DNA of 46,202 bases from an uncultured Bacteroidales bacterium (GCA_902779165.1 CACZAN010000040.1:1-46202); one strand, 5' to 3'; positions 33,077 through 41,613 are shown, counted from the stretch's first letter. A program made the numbers and translations. Notes: generated from the sequence alone by a model not told the origin.

Positions 33077-34390
33077 ATGAGGTTTTACAACAGGGATAAT
33101 GAGATAACAATTCTGAAAGAGAATGAATTGCAGTCGAGAAAGAGTGCTGTGTTCACGGTGCTGATGGGACGCAAACGTGTTGGTAAAACCACTCTAATCA
33201 CGACTGCGCTGAAAGATTACGACTACGCATATCTCTTCGTTTCGAAGGACAGCGAGGCTGTGTTGTGCCAGAAATTCCAGCAGACGCTGGAGGAGCAGCT
33301 GGGCATCCACATCTATGGCACCGTCAGCCACTTCCGCGACCTGTTCGAGGTCATCATGAAGGAGTCGCAGAATCGCCATTTCACCATCATCCTCGATGAG
33401 TTCCAGACGTTGTACAAGGTGAATCCCGCCATCTTCAGCGAGATACAGGACTTATGGGACCGCTACCACCGCGAATCGCACCTCTACCTCATCACCTCGG
33501 GCAGCATCCAATCGCTGATGAAGCGCATCTTCGAGAACGAGAACGAGCCTCTCTATGGCCGTCCCACCTCGAGACTGACGCTGAAGCCATTCTCTATCAG
33601 TGTCCTTAAGCAGATCTTCCGCGAACACGCTCCAGGTTACAAAAACGAGGACCTGCTCTGCCTCTATATGATTACCGGCGGGGTGGCCAAATACGTTGAA
33701 TTGCTGATGGATGCGGGTTGCTACACGAAGGAGAGGATGCTCAACTATGTGTGCCGTCAAGACTCCTACTTCCTCTCTGAAGGACGCGACATCATGAACC
33801 AAGAGTTCAGTGACGAGAGCGCCACCTATTTCTCTATCCTGCAGCTGATTGCCGGAGGGTTGACCACGCGCTCGGATATCGACGGAGCCATGCAGAAGGA
33901 TATGGGTGTATATCTGCAGAACTTGGAGAAGAACTACTTGATGGTGAGCCGGCTGAAGCCTTTGCTTGCCAAACCCAACAGCAAGGTGACTTCCTACGAG
34001 ATTTCCGACCAGTTTCTGCGCTTCTGGTTCCGCTTCGTATGGCCGTATCAGTCGCTCGTCGAACGAGGCCAGTTGTCGCTGCTGCGTCAGAATATGAGCC
34101 AGCACTACGACCAGTTCACCGGCAGGACGCTGGAGCAGTATTTCCAGACGCAGGCGATGGAATCGGGACTGTACACCTTGGTGGGCAACTGGTGGAACCG
34201 CAAAGGCGAGAACGAGATTGACATGATTGCCCTCAACGAGTTCGACCACACGGGAATGGCGGCCGAGATCAAGCGCAATCCCCGAAAGATCAGCCTTAAG
34301 GAACTGCAGGAGAAAGTTGACACGCTGCCGTCCAAAACCTTCAGCGAGTACACCCTCTCGCTTCGCGGCCTCTCGATAGAGGATATGTAA
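33077..34390 (+). CDS. ATP-binding protein of the DUF234/archaeal-ATPase family
   Basis: A 437-residue protein. The P-loop is GRKRVGKTTLI (residues 31-41) and Walker B is FTIILDEFQTLY (about 100). ITSGSIQSLMKRIF and LTLKPFSISVLKQIF are typical of the AAA_14/ATPase_2 fold. A winged-helix part follows (about 230-300). The C-terminal DUF234 region contains a PD-(D/E)xK-like nuclease pattern, NEIDMIALN ... AEIKRNP. Such proteins are common singletons in gut Bacteroidales and archaea; their role is unknown, and mobile-element or defence functions are suspected. The gene is bounded on both sides by GGAG repeats. Confidence 0.88.
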   Translation: MRFYNRDNEITILKENELQSRKSAVFTVLMGRKRVGKTTLITTALKDYDYAYLFVSKDSEAVLCQKFQQTLEEQLGIHIYGTVSHFRDLFEVIMKESQNRHFTIILDEFQTLYKVNPAIFSEIQDLWDRYHRESHLYLITSGSIQSLMKRIFENENEPLYGRPTSRLTLKPFSISVLKQIFREHAPGYKNEDLLCLYMITGGVAKYVELLMDAGCYTKERMLNYVCRQDSYFLSEGRDIMNQEFSDESATYFSILQLIAGGLTTRSDIDGAMQKDMGVYLQNLEKNYLMVSRLKPLLAKPNSKVTSYEISDQFLRFWFRFVWPYQSLVERGQLSLLRQNMSQHYDQFTGRTLEQYFQTQAMESGLYTLVGNWWNRKGENEIDMIALNEFDHTGMAAEIKRNPRKISLKELQEKVDTLPSKTFSEYTLSLRGLSIEDM

Positions 34391-34438
34391 TCATACGAAA
34401 CAAGACCAAATCGAGCAAAAAGGAATATTTGCCCTCCA

Positions 34439-34494
34439 TTTTTCGGAGTGTTTCGGAGTGTTCGGAGTGTTTTTGCGTCAACTTTTTGCAAAAA
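34439..34494 (+). repeat. GGAG repeat, copy E
   Basis: TT-subtype copy, 49 bp after the DUF234 ATPase stop, with no hairpin in front of it. Nothing codes in the next 300 bases (34495-34796). Confidence 0.95.
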
Positions 34495-34796
34495 AGCCTG
34501 TTTATTCAGTCCTTAGTCAGAAGGATTCAAGAACCGTTGTCATGCCCGCTGGGGCTTTGTTGTACCATGTTTCTGCATATACCCGAAATTTGATAAGTAT
34601 TAACCAGGTCAATCCTTATCGCAAATATGGCTCAAAGCAGTCAACTGAAAGCGTTAAACCTCACGTCTCAATAATTCCCTCTTTTTAAGGGACGACTATG
34701 TAAGCCCTTTGCGCTCTTTTTGGGACGGCTGAAGCAAAAAAAGGATATGTTTTAGTTTCTTTTTAAGCTATCAGGCGAACTCTTTATCCATTTTTC

Positions 34797-34827
34797 TTTG
34801 TCAATTCACAACTTATTCCTACTTTTG
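34797..34827 (+). promoter_or_regulatory. Promoter of the surface-lipoprotein operon
   Basis: TTTG (34797-34800), 19 bases, TACTTTTG (34820-34827): an excellent consensus match. The predicted start near 34834 leaves a leader of about 380 bases before the ATG at 35218. Confidence 0.8.
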
Positions 34828-34833
34828 CATCGT

Positions 34834-35217
34834 CTTTCCTTGAAGAGAGCACTTTGTAAGGTGTGCTGACATTAAAAAAATGACAGAATCAGAAGGGATA
34901 GACACATATATTGACGAAAGCGTTTATCTGACGCTTTGTTCTTGGCGGTTTCGAAGTCTCGCAAACTCTGACCCTTGCCATAAAGCAAAGCAACAATAGA
35001 CGTTCACGGATATGTATTATACAGTATTAGGCTGTATGTATACATTTGGCGTGGGCTTCTGCATTGTTGCTTGTCTTTGGCAAGTGAGGCAATGCGAGAC
35101 GCCGGAAACCGCGGGACAAGTAACAGAGACAAGACTCCCGCGCTTTTGGTTTATGTATGTCTCAAATCAGCATTTCATCCAACAGGTGGTTAATGAATAA
35201 GTTAAGAATATATAGAT
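34834..35217 (+). other. Long untranslated leader of the lipoprotein operon
   Basis: About 380 bases between the promoter and the first lipoprotein ATG. It contains a stem CGCGGGA/TCCCGCG (35110-35142) followed by CTTTTGGTTT, which could be a terminator used for attenuation. A 62-codon frame at 35012-35200 crosses the hairpin and shows no family features, so I do not count it as a gene. The length suggests a regulatory leader. Confidence 0.5.
35110..35150 (+). terminator. Attenuator-like hairpin in the leader
   Basis: A 7-bp GC-rich stem with a 19-base loop, then a T-rich stretch interrupted by GG. It is 70 bases before the ATG. Confidence 0.45.
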
Positions 35218-37245
35218 ATGAAGAAGATAACTTCCTTTCTATCCGTCTTTGCTTTTGCGCTGGCTCTAATTTCCTGCTCCAGCGATACAGACGAGTTGTC
35301 GAACAATGAGGTAGGATACCTCAAACTCGACATTGAGACCAACACTACGACGCACGAAAAAACTCGAGCAGGCGCACCTGCTTTCTACGATGCTAAGAAA
35401 CTGCATGTCGAAGTGAAGAACGAAGCTGGTGCAATCGTTGCACAAACCGATGACTTCGAGAACGATACTGAACTTAATGGTGCACAAATAATCCTTGTGC
35501 CGGGTCTGTACACGGTTGTTGCCCATTCCTATAATTGGGACGGCAATGGTTCCGGTTTCAACACACCTTATTATTATGGTGAGACTGAAGTAACGGTCAA
35601 GAGCCACACCCTTAGCACCGCAAAGATTACCTGCACGCTGGCCAACGTGAAAGTTTCTGTGAATTTCTCCGAAGAATTCCAGACGAGCTTTGCACGTGCC
35701 ACCTCAACCGTTGAGTCCGCCCTTGCGGGCATCAGTGCTCAGGCTTTCACAATGGGATCCAACAAGGGTTCTGCCTACTTCCCCGTCGGTAATCTGACTG
35801 CCAACCTCTCTGTATTCAGCAAGAGTGGTGAAGGCCATAGCAGTATGCATGAGATTAAGAATGTGCAGGCACGTGATCACTACATCATTAACTATACAGT
35901 AGCCGCCAGTGGTAACCAAGGAAACGTTACGGTTAAGGTCGATCCGACCACACGCACTTACACCTATACATTCGAAGTACCAAGCACCAGTAGCATCAGC
36001 GTTGCCGCCTATGCAGCTAATGCTTGGAGTACCATTGCATTCGTCGATGGTGTCGTAACCTGCGTGAATTGTGATTTCGACGCCACGAAACTCTCCTTGC
36101 AATACAAAGCTACAGATGCTACAGTATGGACAGATGTTGCAAACGATGCACTTACTATTAGTGGTGATGAAATTAGCTGTAAGATTTCTAACCTTACTCC
36201 TGAAACAGAGTATGTCTATCATTTTGTTTACGACATCAATGGCGTTGACAAAATCTTCAGCAAGGACGTCACGTTCACGACAGAGTCACAACCCGCTCTT
36301 TACAACGGCGGCTTTGAAGATTGGTATGACGTCGGCGATTATTACAGCCCGAACAAGGACGCCAACACTAAGTATTGGGATTCATTGAACCCAGGAATGG
36401 TTAGTATGATAAAGCGTGTTTTAACTTCCCCCGAGACTTCATTCGTCCATGGTGGAAGTAAGTCCGCCAAACTTGCATCAGACTTTGCCCTTGTCAGGTT
36501 GTTCCCAGGCAGTATCTACACTGGACAATTCGATGCATTAGACCAATTTTTGGAAGTAATCTATTGGGGTGTCCCCTTCACAGGACGTCCGACAGGTCTT
36601 CATGGTTTCAAACGCTATATTCCTGGCAAAATCAATCGTGGCCAGCAGCCCTCTGGCGTAGGTGCTCCTGCAAAAGGCTCCGACGATATTGGTATCATCC
36701 GTGTCGCGTTGTTGACAGAACAGCTCCACGTAAGCTATAAGGATATTAGTACCTTCCCGAACTGGCAGACAGATCCTCGTATCATTGGTTACGGCGTTTG
36801 GGAATTCAACAGCACTGACAACGATTGGGTGGAGTTCAACATTCCAATTGAATACCATAGCATGACAAAGAAACCTGCTTATATCCTTGTCATGGGTGCA
36901 ACTAGTAAGTTTGGTGACTACTCCTATGGTTCTGACAGTTCCGTGATGTACCTCGATGACTTTGAACTGGTTTACGGCGATACTCCCGTCACTAATGGGC
37001 AAGGCACGGCTTCTGTGGACCGCGATACCTGGCCTGCTGATGAGGACTGGAATGATAACCAAAGCAGCACGAACCCTGTAGAGCGCGACACCTGGCCCGC
37101 TGATGAGGACTGGAATGATAACCAAAGCAGCTCGACCTCTGTAGAGCGCGACACCTGGCCTGCTGATGAGAACTGGAACGATAACCAAAGCAGCTCGACC
37201 TCTGTGGAACGCGACACCTGGCCTGTTGATGAGAACTGGAACTAA
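35218..37245 (+). CDS. Surface lipoprotein with DUF4493 and PCMD domains and C-terminal repeats
   Basis: A 675-residue protein. The signal peptide ends in a lipobox, ALISC, with the lipidated Cys at residue 20. A DUF4493-like domain follows (GYLKLDIETN, then LVPGLYTVVAHSYN), then a fibronectin-like part (about 275-360, ISNLTPETEYVYHFVY). The C-terminal PCMD (putative carbohydrate metabolism) domain begins YNGGFEDWYD and ends SSVMYLDDFELVYG. After it come 3.6 repeats of 21 residues (ERDTWPADEDWNDNQSS). It probably sits on the cell surface and binds glycans. The next lipoprotein gene follows after 55 bp. Confidence 0.88.
   Translation: MKKITSFLSVFAFALALISCSSDTDELSNNEVGYLKLDIETNTTTHEKTRAGAPAFYDAKKLHVEVKNEAGAIVAQTDDFENDTELNGAQIILVPGLYTVVAHSYNWDGNGSGFNTPYYYGETEVTVKSHTLSTAKITCTLANVKVSVNFSEEFQTSFARATSTVESALAGISAQAFTMGSNKGSAYFPVGNLTANLSVFSKSGEGHSSMHEIKNVQARDHYIINYTVAASGNQGNVTVKVDPTTRTYTYTFEVPSTSSISVAAYAANAWSTIAFVDGVVTCVNCDFDATKLSLQYKATDATVWTDVANDALTISGDEISCKISNLTPETEYVYHFVYDINGVDKIFSKDVTFTTESQPALYNGGFEDWYDVGDYYSPNKDANTKYWDSLNPGMVSMIKRVLTSPETSFVHGGSKSAKLASDFALVRLFPGSIYTGQFDALDQFLEVIYWGVPFTGRPTGLHGFKRYIPGKINRGQQPSGVGAPAKGSDDIGIIRVALLTEQLHVSYKDISTFPNWQTDPRIIGYGVWEFNSTDNDWVEFNIPIEYHSMTKKPAYILVMGATSKFGDYSYGSDSSVMYLDDFELVYGDTPVTNGQGTASVDRDTWPADEDWNDNQSSTNPVERDTWPADEDWNDNQSSSTSVERDTWPADENWNDNQSSSTSVERDTWPVDENWN
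37015..37242 (+). repeat. 63-bp tandem repeats inside the lipoprotein gene
   Basis: Units start at 37015, 37078, 37141 and 37204 (the last has 39 bp). The period is a multiple of three, so gain or loss of units keeps the frame. The units are nearly identical. Confidence 0.95.
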
Positions 37246-37300
37246 GGAGATGACTATTGAAAAGTGGAATTTGAGAATTAATCATATAAAACAAGAAGAA

Positions 37301-38812
37301 ATGAAACGAACTACTATCTTTTTCCTTGTAGGTGCAGCCATGCTGCTCGCTGCTTGCTCCTCCGACGTGGAGGAACTCAACCCTATTGAAGACGCACGCA
37401 CCCTACACACCGCCACCCTGCGCCTCAATGGCACCATAGAGCATTTCGATGCGCCAGCAACCCGCGCCACTACGGCCGACTGGGACGATGGAGCTACCAT
37501 CTACATCCAATACCAGACCAGTAATGGGATGGTCGATGGCACCGCCGTCTATAATCAGAGCAAGGATGAATGGACGGTGAACTACTACGGCAACATCACC
37601 CAAGGACAACAAACCAAATGCGAAGTCTATTATTTTGAGCAGCCTGCCTCTACGACCCAGACCGCCGTCAGCCTCAATGCCCAGTCCGCCGTCTTTGCCG
37701 ATTCGCAGGCCTCGTACCTTCTCGACGGTGGCATCGTCACCCTGAACGCTCACTTCAAGCCACTGACAGGACGCTTCCGCTTCAAAGGCACGGCAGGCTA
37801 CCAGTTCTCCTTCAATGGACTGAAGTGGTATAGTGGCTACGATATCAGCAGAAACACCCTCAGCCAGCAGGCCTTCATACTGACGCTGACCGTGGGCTCC
37901 GATGGTTACACGCCTTATGTCTATGGCGTCTTCGCCGATGCATCTGCAAGGCAGCTGTCGGTGGATAGCGGAGAAGAAGATTATGTCCTGAGAAAGAATT
38001 TCGAAGAAGGGGTGCTTGTCACTGGTAAGAGTGGCTATGTTAATGTTCCAACCCTGCAGAGCCACAATGGATGGCAACTGGTGGATGGATGGAAGCAAGA
38101 AATTACAGTGACTGGAAATGGGAAGAAAGTGACTTTCAATATGGTAAGGGTGAAAGCTGGAACTTTCCAGATGGGCTCCACCTCAGGAGAGAGCAATGAA
38201 CAGCCCGTTCACAGTGTGACACTGACCAATGACTATCTCATAGGAGAAACTGAAGTTACTCAAGCGTTGTGGTATGCAGTAATGGGGGTGTCGCCGACTC
38301 CTTTAGGAAGTGCATGGAGCAGCGCCTATGGGCTGGGTGATAATAATCCAGCATACTATATCAGCTATGAGGATTGCCAGGAATTCCTGACCAGGCTTAA
38401 TCAGATGACGGAGCTCCAGTTCCGGTTCCCGACGGAGGCCGAGTGGGAATATGCAGCAAGAGGCGGCATAAAGTCTCAGGGTTACACTTATGCTGGAAGC
38501 AATAATATAGGAAATGTGGCGTGGTATAATGAAAATAGCGGTTCGAAAACTCAAGAGGTAGCCACGAAGGATGCTAACGAGCTTGGTCTTTATGACATGA
38601 GCGGTAACGTCGATGAATGGTGTGCCGACTGGTATAATTCCTATAGTAGTAATAGAGCAGTCACAGATCCTACAGGCCCATCGTCAGGCACCTATCGGGT
38701 GTGTCGGGGCGGTAGGCTGAGCAGCTATCCTTCGTCCTGCCGTGTGGCCGACCGCAGCTATTACACCCCCACGGAACGCGCCAACTATCACGGTTTCCGC
38801 CTTGCTCATTAA
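37301..38812 (+). CDS. Fimbrillin-like lipoprotein with C-terminal FGE-sulfatase/C-type-lectin domain
   Basis: I start it at MKRTTIFFLVGAAM (503 residues); the lipobox LLAAC follows. Residues 30-280 look like a fimbrillin (Mfa-like) domain. Residues 285-503 are a formylglycine-generating-enzyme-type domain: MVRVKAGTFQMGS, GETEVTQALWYAVMG, FRFPTEAEWEYAARGG, GLYDMSGNVDEWCADWY, ending YHGFRLAH. The catalytic Cys residues of true FGE enzymes are not evident, so it is more likely a binding fold. The last 35 residues vary at positions expected for a target of a diversity-generating retroelement. It lies 55 bp after the PCMD lipoprotein in one operon. Confidence 0.85.
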   Translation: MKRTTIFFLVGAAMLLAACSSDVEELNPIEDARTLHTATLRLNGTIEHFDAPATRATTADWDDGATIYIQYQTSNGMVDGTAVYNQSKDEWTVNYYGNITQGQQTKCEVYYFEQPASTTQTAVSLNAQSAVFADSQASYLLDGGIVTLNAHFKPLTGRFRFKGTAGYQFSFNGLKWYSGYDISRNTLSQQAFILTLTVGSDGYTPYVYGVFADASARQLSVDSGEEDYVLRKNFEEGVLVTGKSGYVNVPTLQSHNGWQLVDGWKQEITVTGNGKKVTFNMVRVKAGTFQMGSTSGESNEQPVHSVTLTNDYLIGETEVTQALWYAVMGVSPTPLGSAWSSAYGLGDNNPAYYISYEDCQEFLTRLNQMTELQFRFPTEAEWEYAARGGIKSQGYTYAGSNNIGNVAWYNENSGSKTQEVATKDANELGLYDMSGNVDEWCADWYNSYSSNRAVTDPTGPSSGTYRVCRGGRLSSYPSSCRVADRSYYTPTERANYHGFRLAH

Positions 38813-38848
38813 GTTCCTAAGTAATTCCCGTGGTGGCACATTAGGAAC
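38813..38848 (+). repeat. Inverted repeat directly after the variable-type gene
   Basis: GTTCCTAA and TTAGGAAC (8 bp each) begin immediately after the TAA, with a 20-base loop that contains GTGGTGGCAC. It may be a terminator. Hairpins or cruciforms at this position are also known downstream of retroelement-targeted variable regions. Confidence 0.6.
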
Positions 38849-39203
38849 AGGAAGACGTATCCCGCCCACCTATTGATAACCTCAGAGGTGGCAAATCACA
38901 GAACGAGATACTATATAGTAGGTTAGGAGTTTAGTAAGGTAACTTGAATCCTGAAAAACTCCTAACTTTAGAACGTGCGGGTATTCTCGTTCTCTTTTCC
39001 CGTCTTTAGGACCAATAGGCATCAAAAAATAGTGCCTTTATCGGTCTTATAGTATTCTCTGCCAGTGGGAGTAATCTCTCTGTTGAAATATACCTTCTTT
39101 CCGAATATCCCCAAGGACATCATTAAAGAGGTTAAGGATAAGGCATCGTTAGATGACTGGTGAAAGACATTTAGGACAATTATGGATTAGTTGTCCAGTA
39201 TCC
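38849..39203. other. Intergenic stretch with a possible 3' gene remnant
   Basis: No intact gene. A plus-strand reading near 39103-39162 gives IPKDIIKEVKDKASLDDW and a stop, which looks like the end of a protein but cannot be assigned. A weak stem GGACAA/TTGTCC (39171-39196) precedes repeat copy F. Confidence 0.35.
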
Positions 39204-39254
39204 TTTTCGGAGTGTTTCGGAGTGTTCGGAGTGTTTTTGCGTCAACTTTTTGCA
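39204..39254 (+). repeat. GGAG repeat, copy F
   Basis: TT-subtype copy. It ends TTTTTGCAGAAA, so the 3' arm of the small hairpin is damaged. It lies 390 bp after the nearest gene end. Confidence 0.92.
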
Positions 39255-39460
39255 GAAATCCTGTTTGTTCAGTCCTTAATATAAAAGATTAGGGGAGCCA
39301 CGCGTGTATAATCAATAAGGTTCGCACGCGTATATTTAATAAGATGTCATTGCGAGAGCAAATGCAGGATGTTTTTATCAAACAATTGGAACAATACTCT
39401 TCCAATAAATAGTAAAACTGCGTAGAATAGTACCGAAATATAGAATTTCTTCTTGAAAAA

Positions 39461-39492
39461 TTTGTCCATGTCGAATATTTCGACTAATTTTG
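39461..39492 (+). promoter_or_regulatory. Promoter of the AbiE locus
   Basis: TTTG (39461-39464), 20 bases, TAATTTTG (39485-39492). The start near 39499 leaves about 12 bases before the ATG at 39511. Confidence 0.75.
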
Positions 39493-39510
39493 CGACAAAA
39501 ATCAGCTATT

Positions 39511-40128
39511 ATGGCATCAGAATCCATTGAAAAAAAAGTACTTGCTAAGATGAAAAAGTGCGGGAGGGGAAACTTATTTTTCGCATCTGACTTCATTAAC
39601 TATGGAGAACAGAAATCCATCAGTAAAGCATTAGAGAGAATGGCGAAAGAAAGTACCATCCTGAGGATCTGCCATGGTATTTACTTCTATCCAAAAATTG
39701 ATAAGGCCCTTGGCTTAGGGGTTCTATATCCCACACTGGAAGATATCGCAGAAGGAATTGCCAAACGAGACAAGGCGCGTATCGTTCCTACTGGGCTTTA
39801 CGCATTGAACCGTTTGGGATTCTCAACCCAAATACCGATGAATGTGGTATATCTCACAGATGGTTTTAATCGTAAGATTACGCTCTACAACGGTTCCACT
39901 ATTCAATTTAAGCGCACGGCACCCAAGAATCTGGCATTTCATTCCCAACTTGCCATGTTACTCACTTTGGCTTTCAAGACCCTTGGTAAAGATAACATCA
40001 CTCCCGAGGTCCGGTCCCACACCAAGGAACTGCTTGCAAAAGATGAAAAGCAGATTGTGAAACAAGATTACAACTTGATGCCCTCATGGGTTTCGTCTAT
40101 TATCAAAACACTTTATCCAGAAGATTGA
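39511..40128 (+). CDS. AbiEi-type antitoxin
   Basis: A 205-residue protein of the AbiEi/DUF6088 family, the antitoxin and autorepressor of type IV toxin-antitoxin systems. I start it at MASESIEKKVLAKM; a TTG seven codons earlier overlaps the -7 box. The N-terminal winged helix (LFFASDFINYGEQKSISKAL, then ICHGIYFYP) binds the promoter. The C-terminal part (VPTGLYALNRLGFST, then KNLAFHS) is the antitoxin domain. The stop overlaps the beginning of the toxin reading frame. It appears intact, unlike the toxin gene. Confidence 0.85.
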   Translation: MASESIEKKVLAKMKKCGRGNLFFASDFINYGEQKSISKALERMAKESTILRICHGIYFYPKIDKALGLGVLYPTLEDIAEGIAKRDKARIVPTGLYALNRLGFSTQIPMNVVYLTDGFNRKITLYNGSTIQFKRTAPKNLAFHSQLAMLLTLAFKTLGKDNITPEVRSHTKELLAKDEKQIVKQDYNLMPSWVSSIIKTLYPED

Positions 40129-41221
40129 TTTTTTCTCGCTGAGCACCTCTCAGCGACTCACAATATTGGAGCAAACAGCCATTAAGTTGTCGTTGCCCAA
40201 ACAAGCCATAGAAAAGGATTTGTGGGTTTCAACAGTCCTTCAAATCTTATTCAGATTACCTTGAGCAGAAAACATGGTTTTCAAGGGCGGAACATCGCTC
40301 AGCAAAGTCTGGGGACTGATTAGCCGTTTCTCTGAGGATATTGATTTGGCTATAGACAGGGCTGTGTTCAGCTTTGAAGGTGACCTTACAAAAAAGCAGG
40401 TGAAGAAGCTTCGCAAAGCCTCTTCACTTTTTGTACGCACCGATTTGCTCCAGCAATTGACAGAGGCCGTTGCTGAGACTCCGTTGAAAGCATTATGTCA
40501 GATTGAAGCCCAGCCCGATGGCGAAGGAGATTCCACCTATCCAGAGCCTCGTAGCATCTTCATTCGTTATAAGTCCGTGTTTGATGACAAGTTGGGTTAT
40601 ATCCCTCCCATCGTCAAGATAGAGGCTGGAGCACGTTCCCTGCTCGAACCATTCGAGGAAAGCAACATCAGGAGTATGGTAGAGGAGGCGTTTCCAAACA
40701 TTAATACAACAATTTTGGACTCGAAGGTAAAGACAGCGGTATCTGAAAAAACGTTCTTGGAAAAAGCGTATTTGTTGCACGAACTGTTTTCTGTAAATAA
40801 TCATGTTGAGGCCTATCGGCGTTCCCGTCATATATATGACTTGTACATGATGATGCAACAAAGCATTGCAGAGAAGGCCATCGCGAACGACGGTCTTTGG
40901 AAGACCATTCATCATCACCGTTCTACACTAACCAGCATGAGTGGCGTTGACTATTCGACGGATATAAGGAAGAACATACAGCTAATTCCACCAAAAGAAT
41001 CAATGCCAGATTGGGAAAAGGACTATGAAGAATTGTCTTCTGCCATGATTTATGGAGAAAAGCCAGTCTTTGAGGAACTCTTAGATTGCATGAGTAGGTT
41101 AGAACGGTTATTTAGAAAGGCATTGATGATGAGATGTATGACCATCAAAAACAAATGCCATCTTAGTGCCGATAAACTGAAAAAGTGTTTTTGCGTCAAC
41201 TTTTTGCACACCTTAGGATAA
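40124..41221 (+). pseudogene. AbiEii-type nucleotidyltransferase toxin, interrupted
   Basis: The reading frame opens at an ATT codon overlapping the antitoxin stop (IDFFSLSTSQRLTI, then QAIEKDLWVSTVLQILFRLP). It meets an in-frame TGA at 40262-40264, codon 47. It then continues as AENMVFKGGTSLSKVWG and FSEDIDLAID, the nucleotidyltransferase active site. From the internal ATG at 40274 a product of 315 residues remains possible, with the active site but without the first 50 residues. No ATG is found at the expected start. At the 3' end the last codons run through a partial GGAG repeat that supplies the terminal residues. The toxin is probably inactive or weakened. Confidence 0.8.
41185..41208 (+). 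repeat. GGAG repeat, copy G (partial, inside the toxin frame)
   Basis: Only the last 24 bases of the repeat are present (GTGTTTTTGCGTCAACTTTT and TGCA). They lie within the 3' coding part of the AbiEii frame and are read as CFCVNFLH. Confidence 0.88.
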
Positions 41222-41343
41222 TGACTTTGATTAGAGAAGGTCATCACTAAGGAGGCAATAAAGGAGGGAAGTCACCAAAATAATGGTAAATTTGGTGAAT
41301 GAAATCACTAAATTCTATATAAATTTGGTGAATTAGCTCATTC

Positions 41344-41398
41344 TTTTTCGGAGTGTATCGGAGTGTTCGGAGTGTTTTTGCGTCAACTTTTTGCAAAA
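41344..41398 (+). repeat. GGAG repeat, copy H
   Basis: AT-subtype complete copy 120 bp after the end of the toxin frame. The remaining sequence of 41222-41613 contains a short direct repeat (AAATTTGGTGAAT at 41287, AAATTTGGTGAATTAG at 41321) and no gene. Confidence 0.95.
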
Positions 41399-41613
41399 TC
41401 ATCTTTTCGAGACCATTGATGGAGCTCTTTGAGATCAACAAGCAGCAAAAACAGCGCGCCCGACCGCCAGGAACGGAGTTTTCGCCCTTTTCTGCAGGGT
41501 GCAAGCCCTGTTAGGAACGAAAGAATGCACCGTAAACTCTAAAATAATGTTAAATTTTCGACCCAAACACAATTTTCGACCTTTTAACAATTCCACGTTT
41601 CAACTATTCCCCC

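Noticed and set aside
33452-34249. 265-codon frame opposite the DUF234 ATPase gene
   Set aside because: Antisense shadow; the sense strand has a consensus promoter and recognisable motifs.
35012-35200. 62-codon frame in the lipoprotein leader
   Set aside because: It crosses the attenuator-like hairpin, has no family features and no good start context. It might be a leader peptide but nothing supports it beyond being open.
37015-37242. The 63-bp tandem repeats as a CRISPR or mobile element
   Set aside because: They are in frame, contiguous without spacers, and encode the C-terminal protein repeat.
28101-41398. The GGAG repeats as a CRISPR array
   Set aside because: Copies are 1-10 kb apart, of both subtypes, in both orientations, with genes between them, and no cas gene is present.
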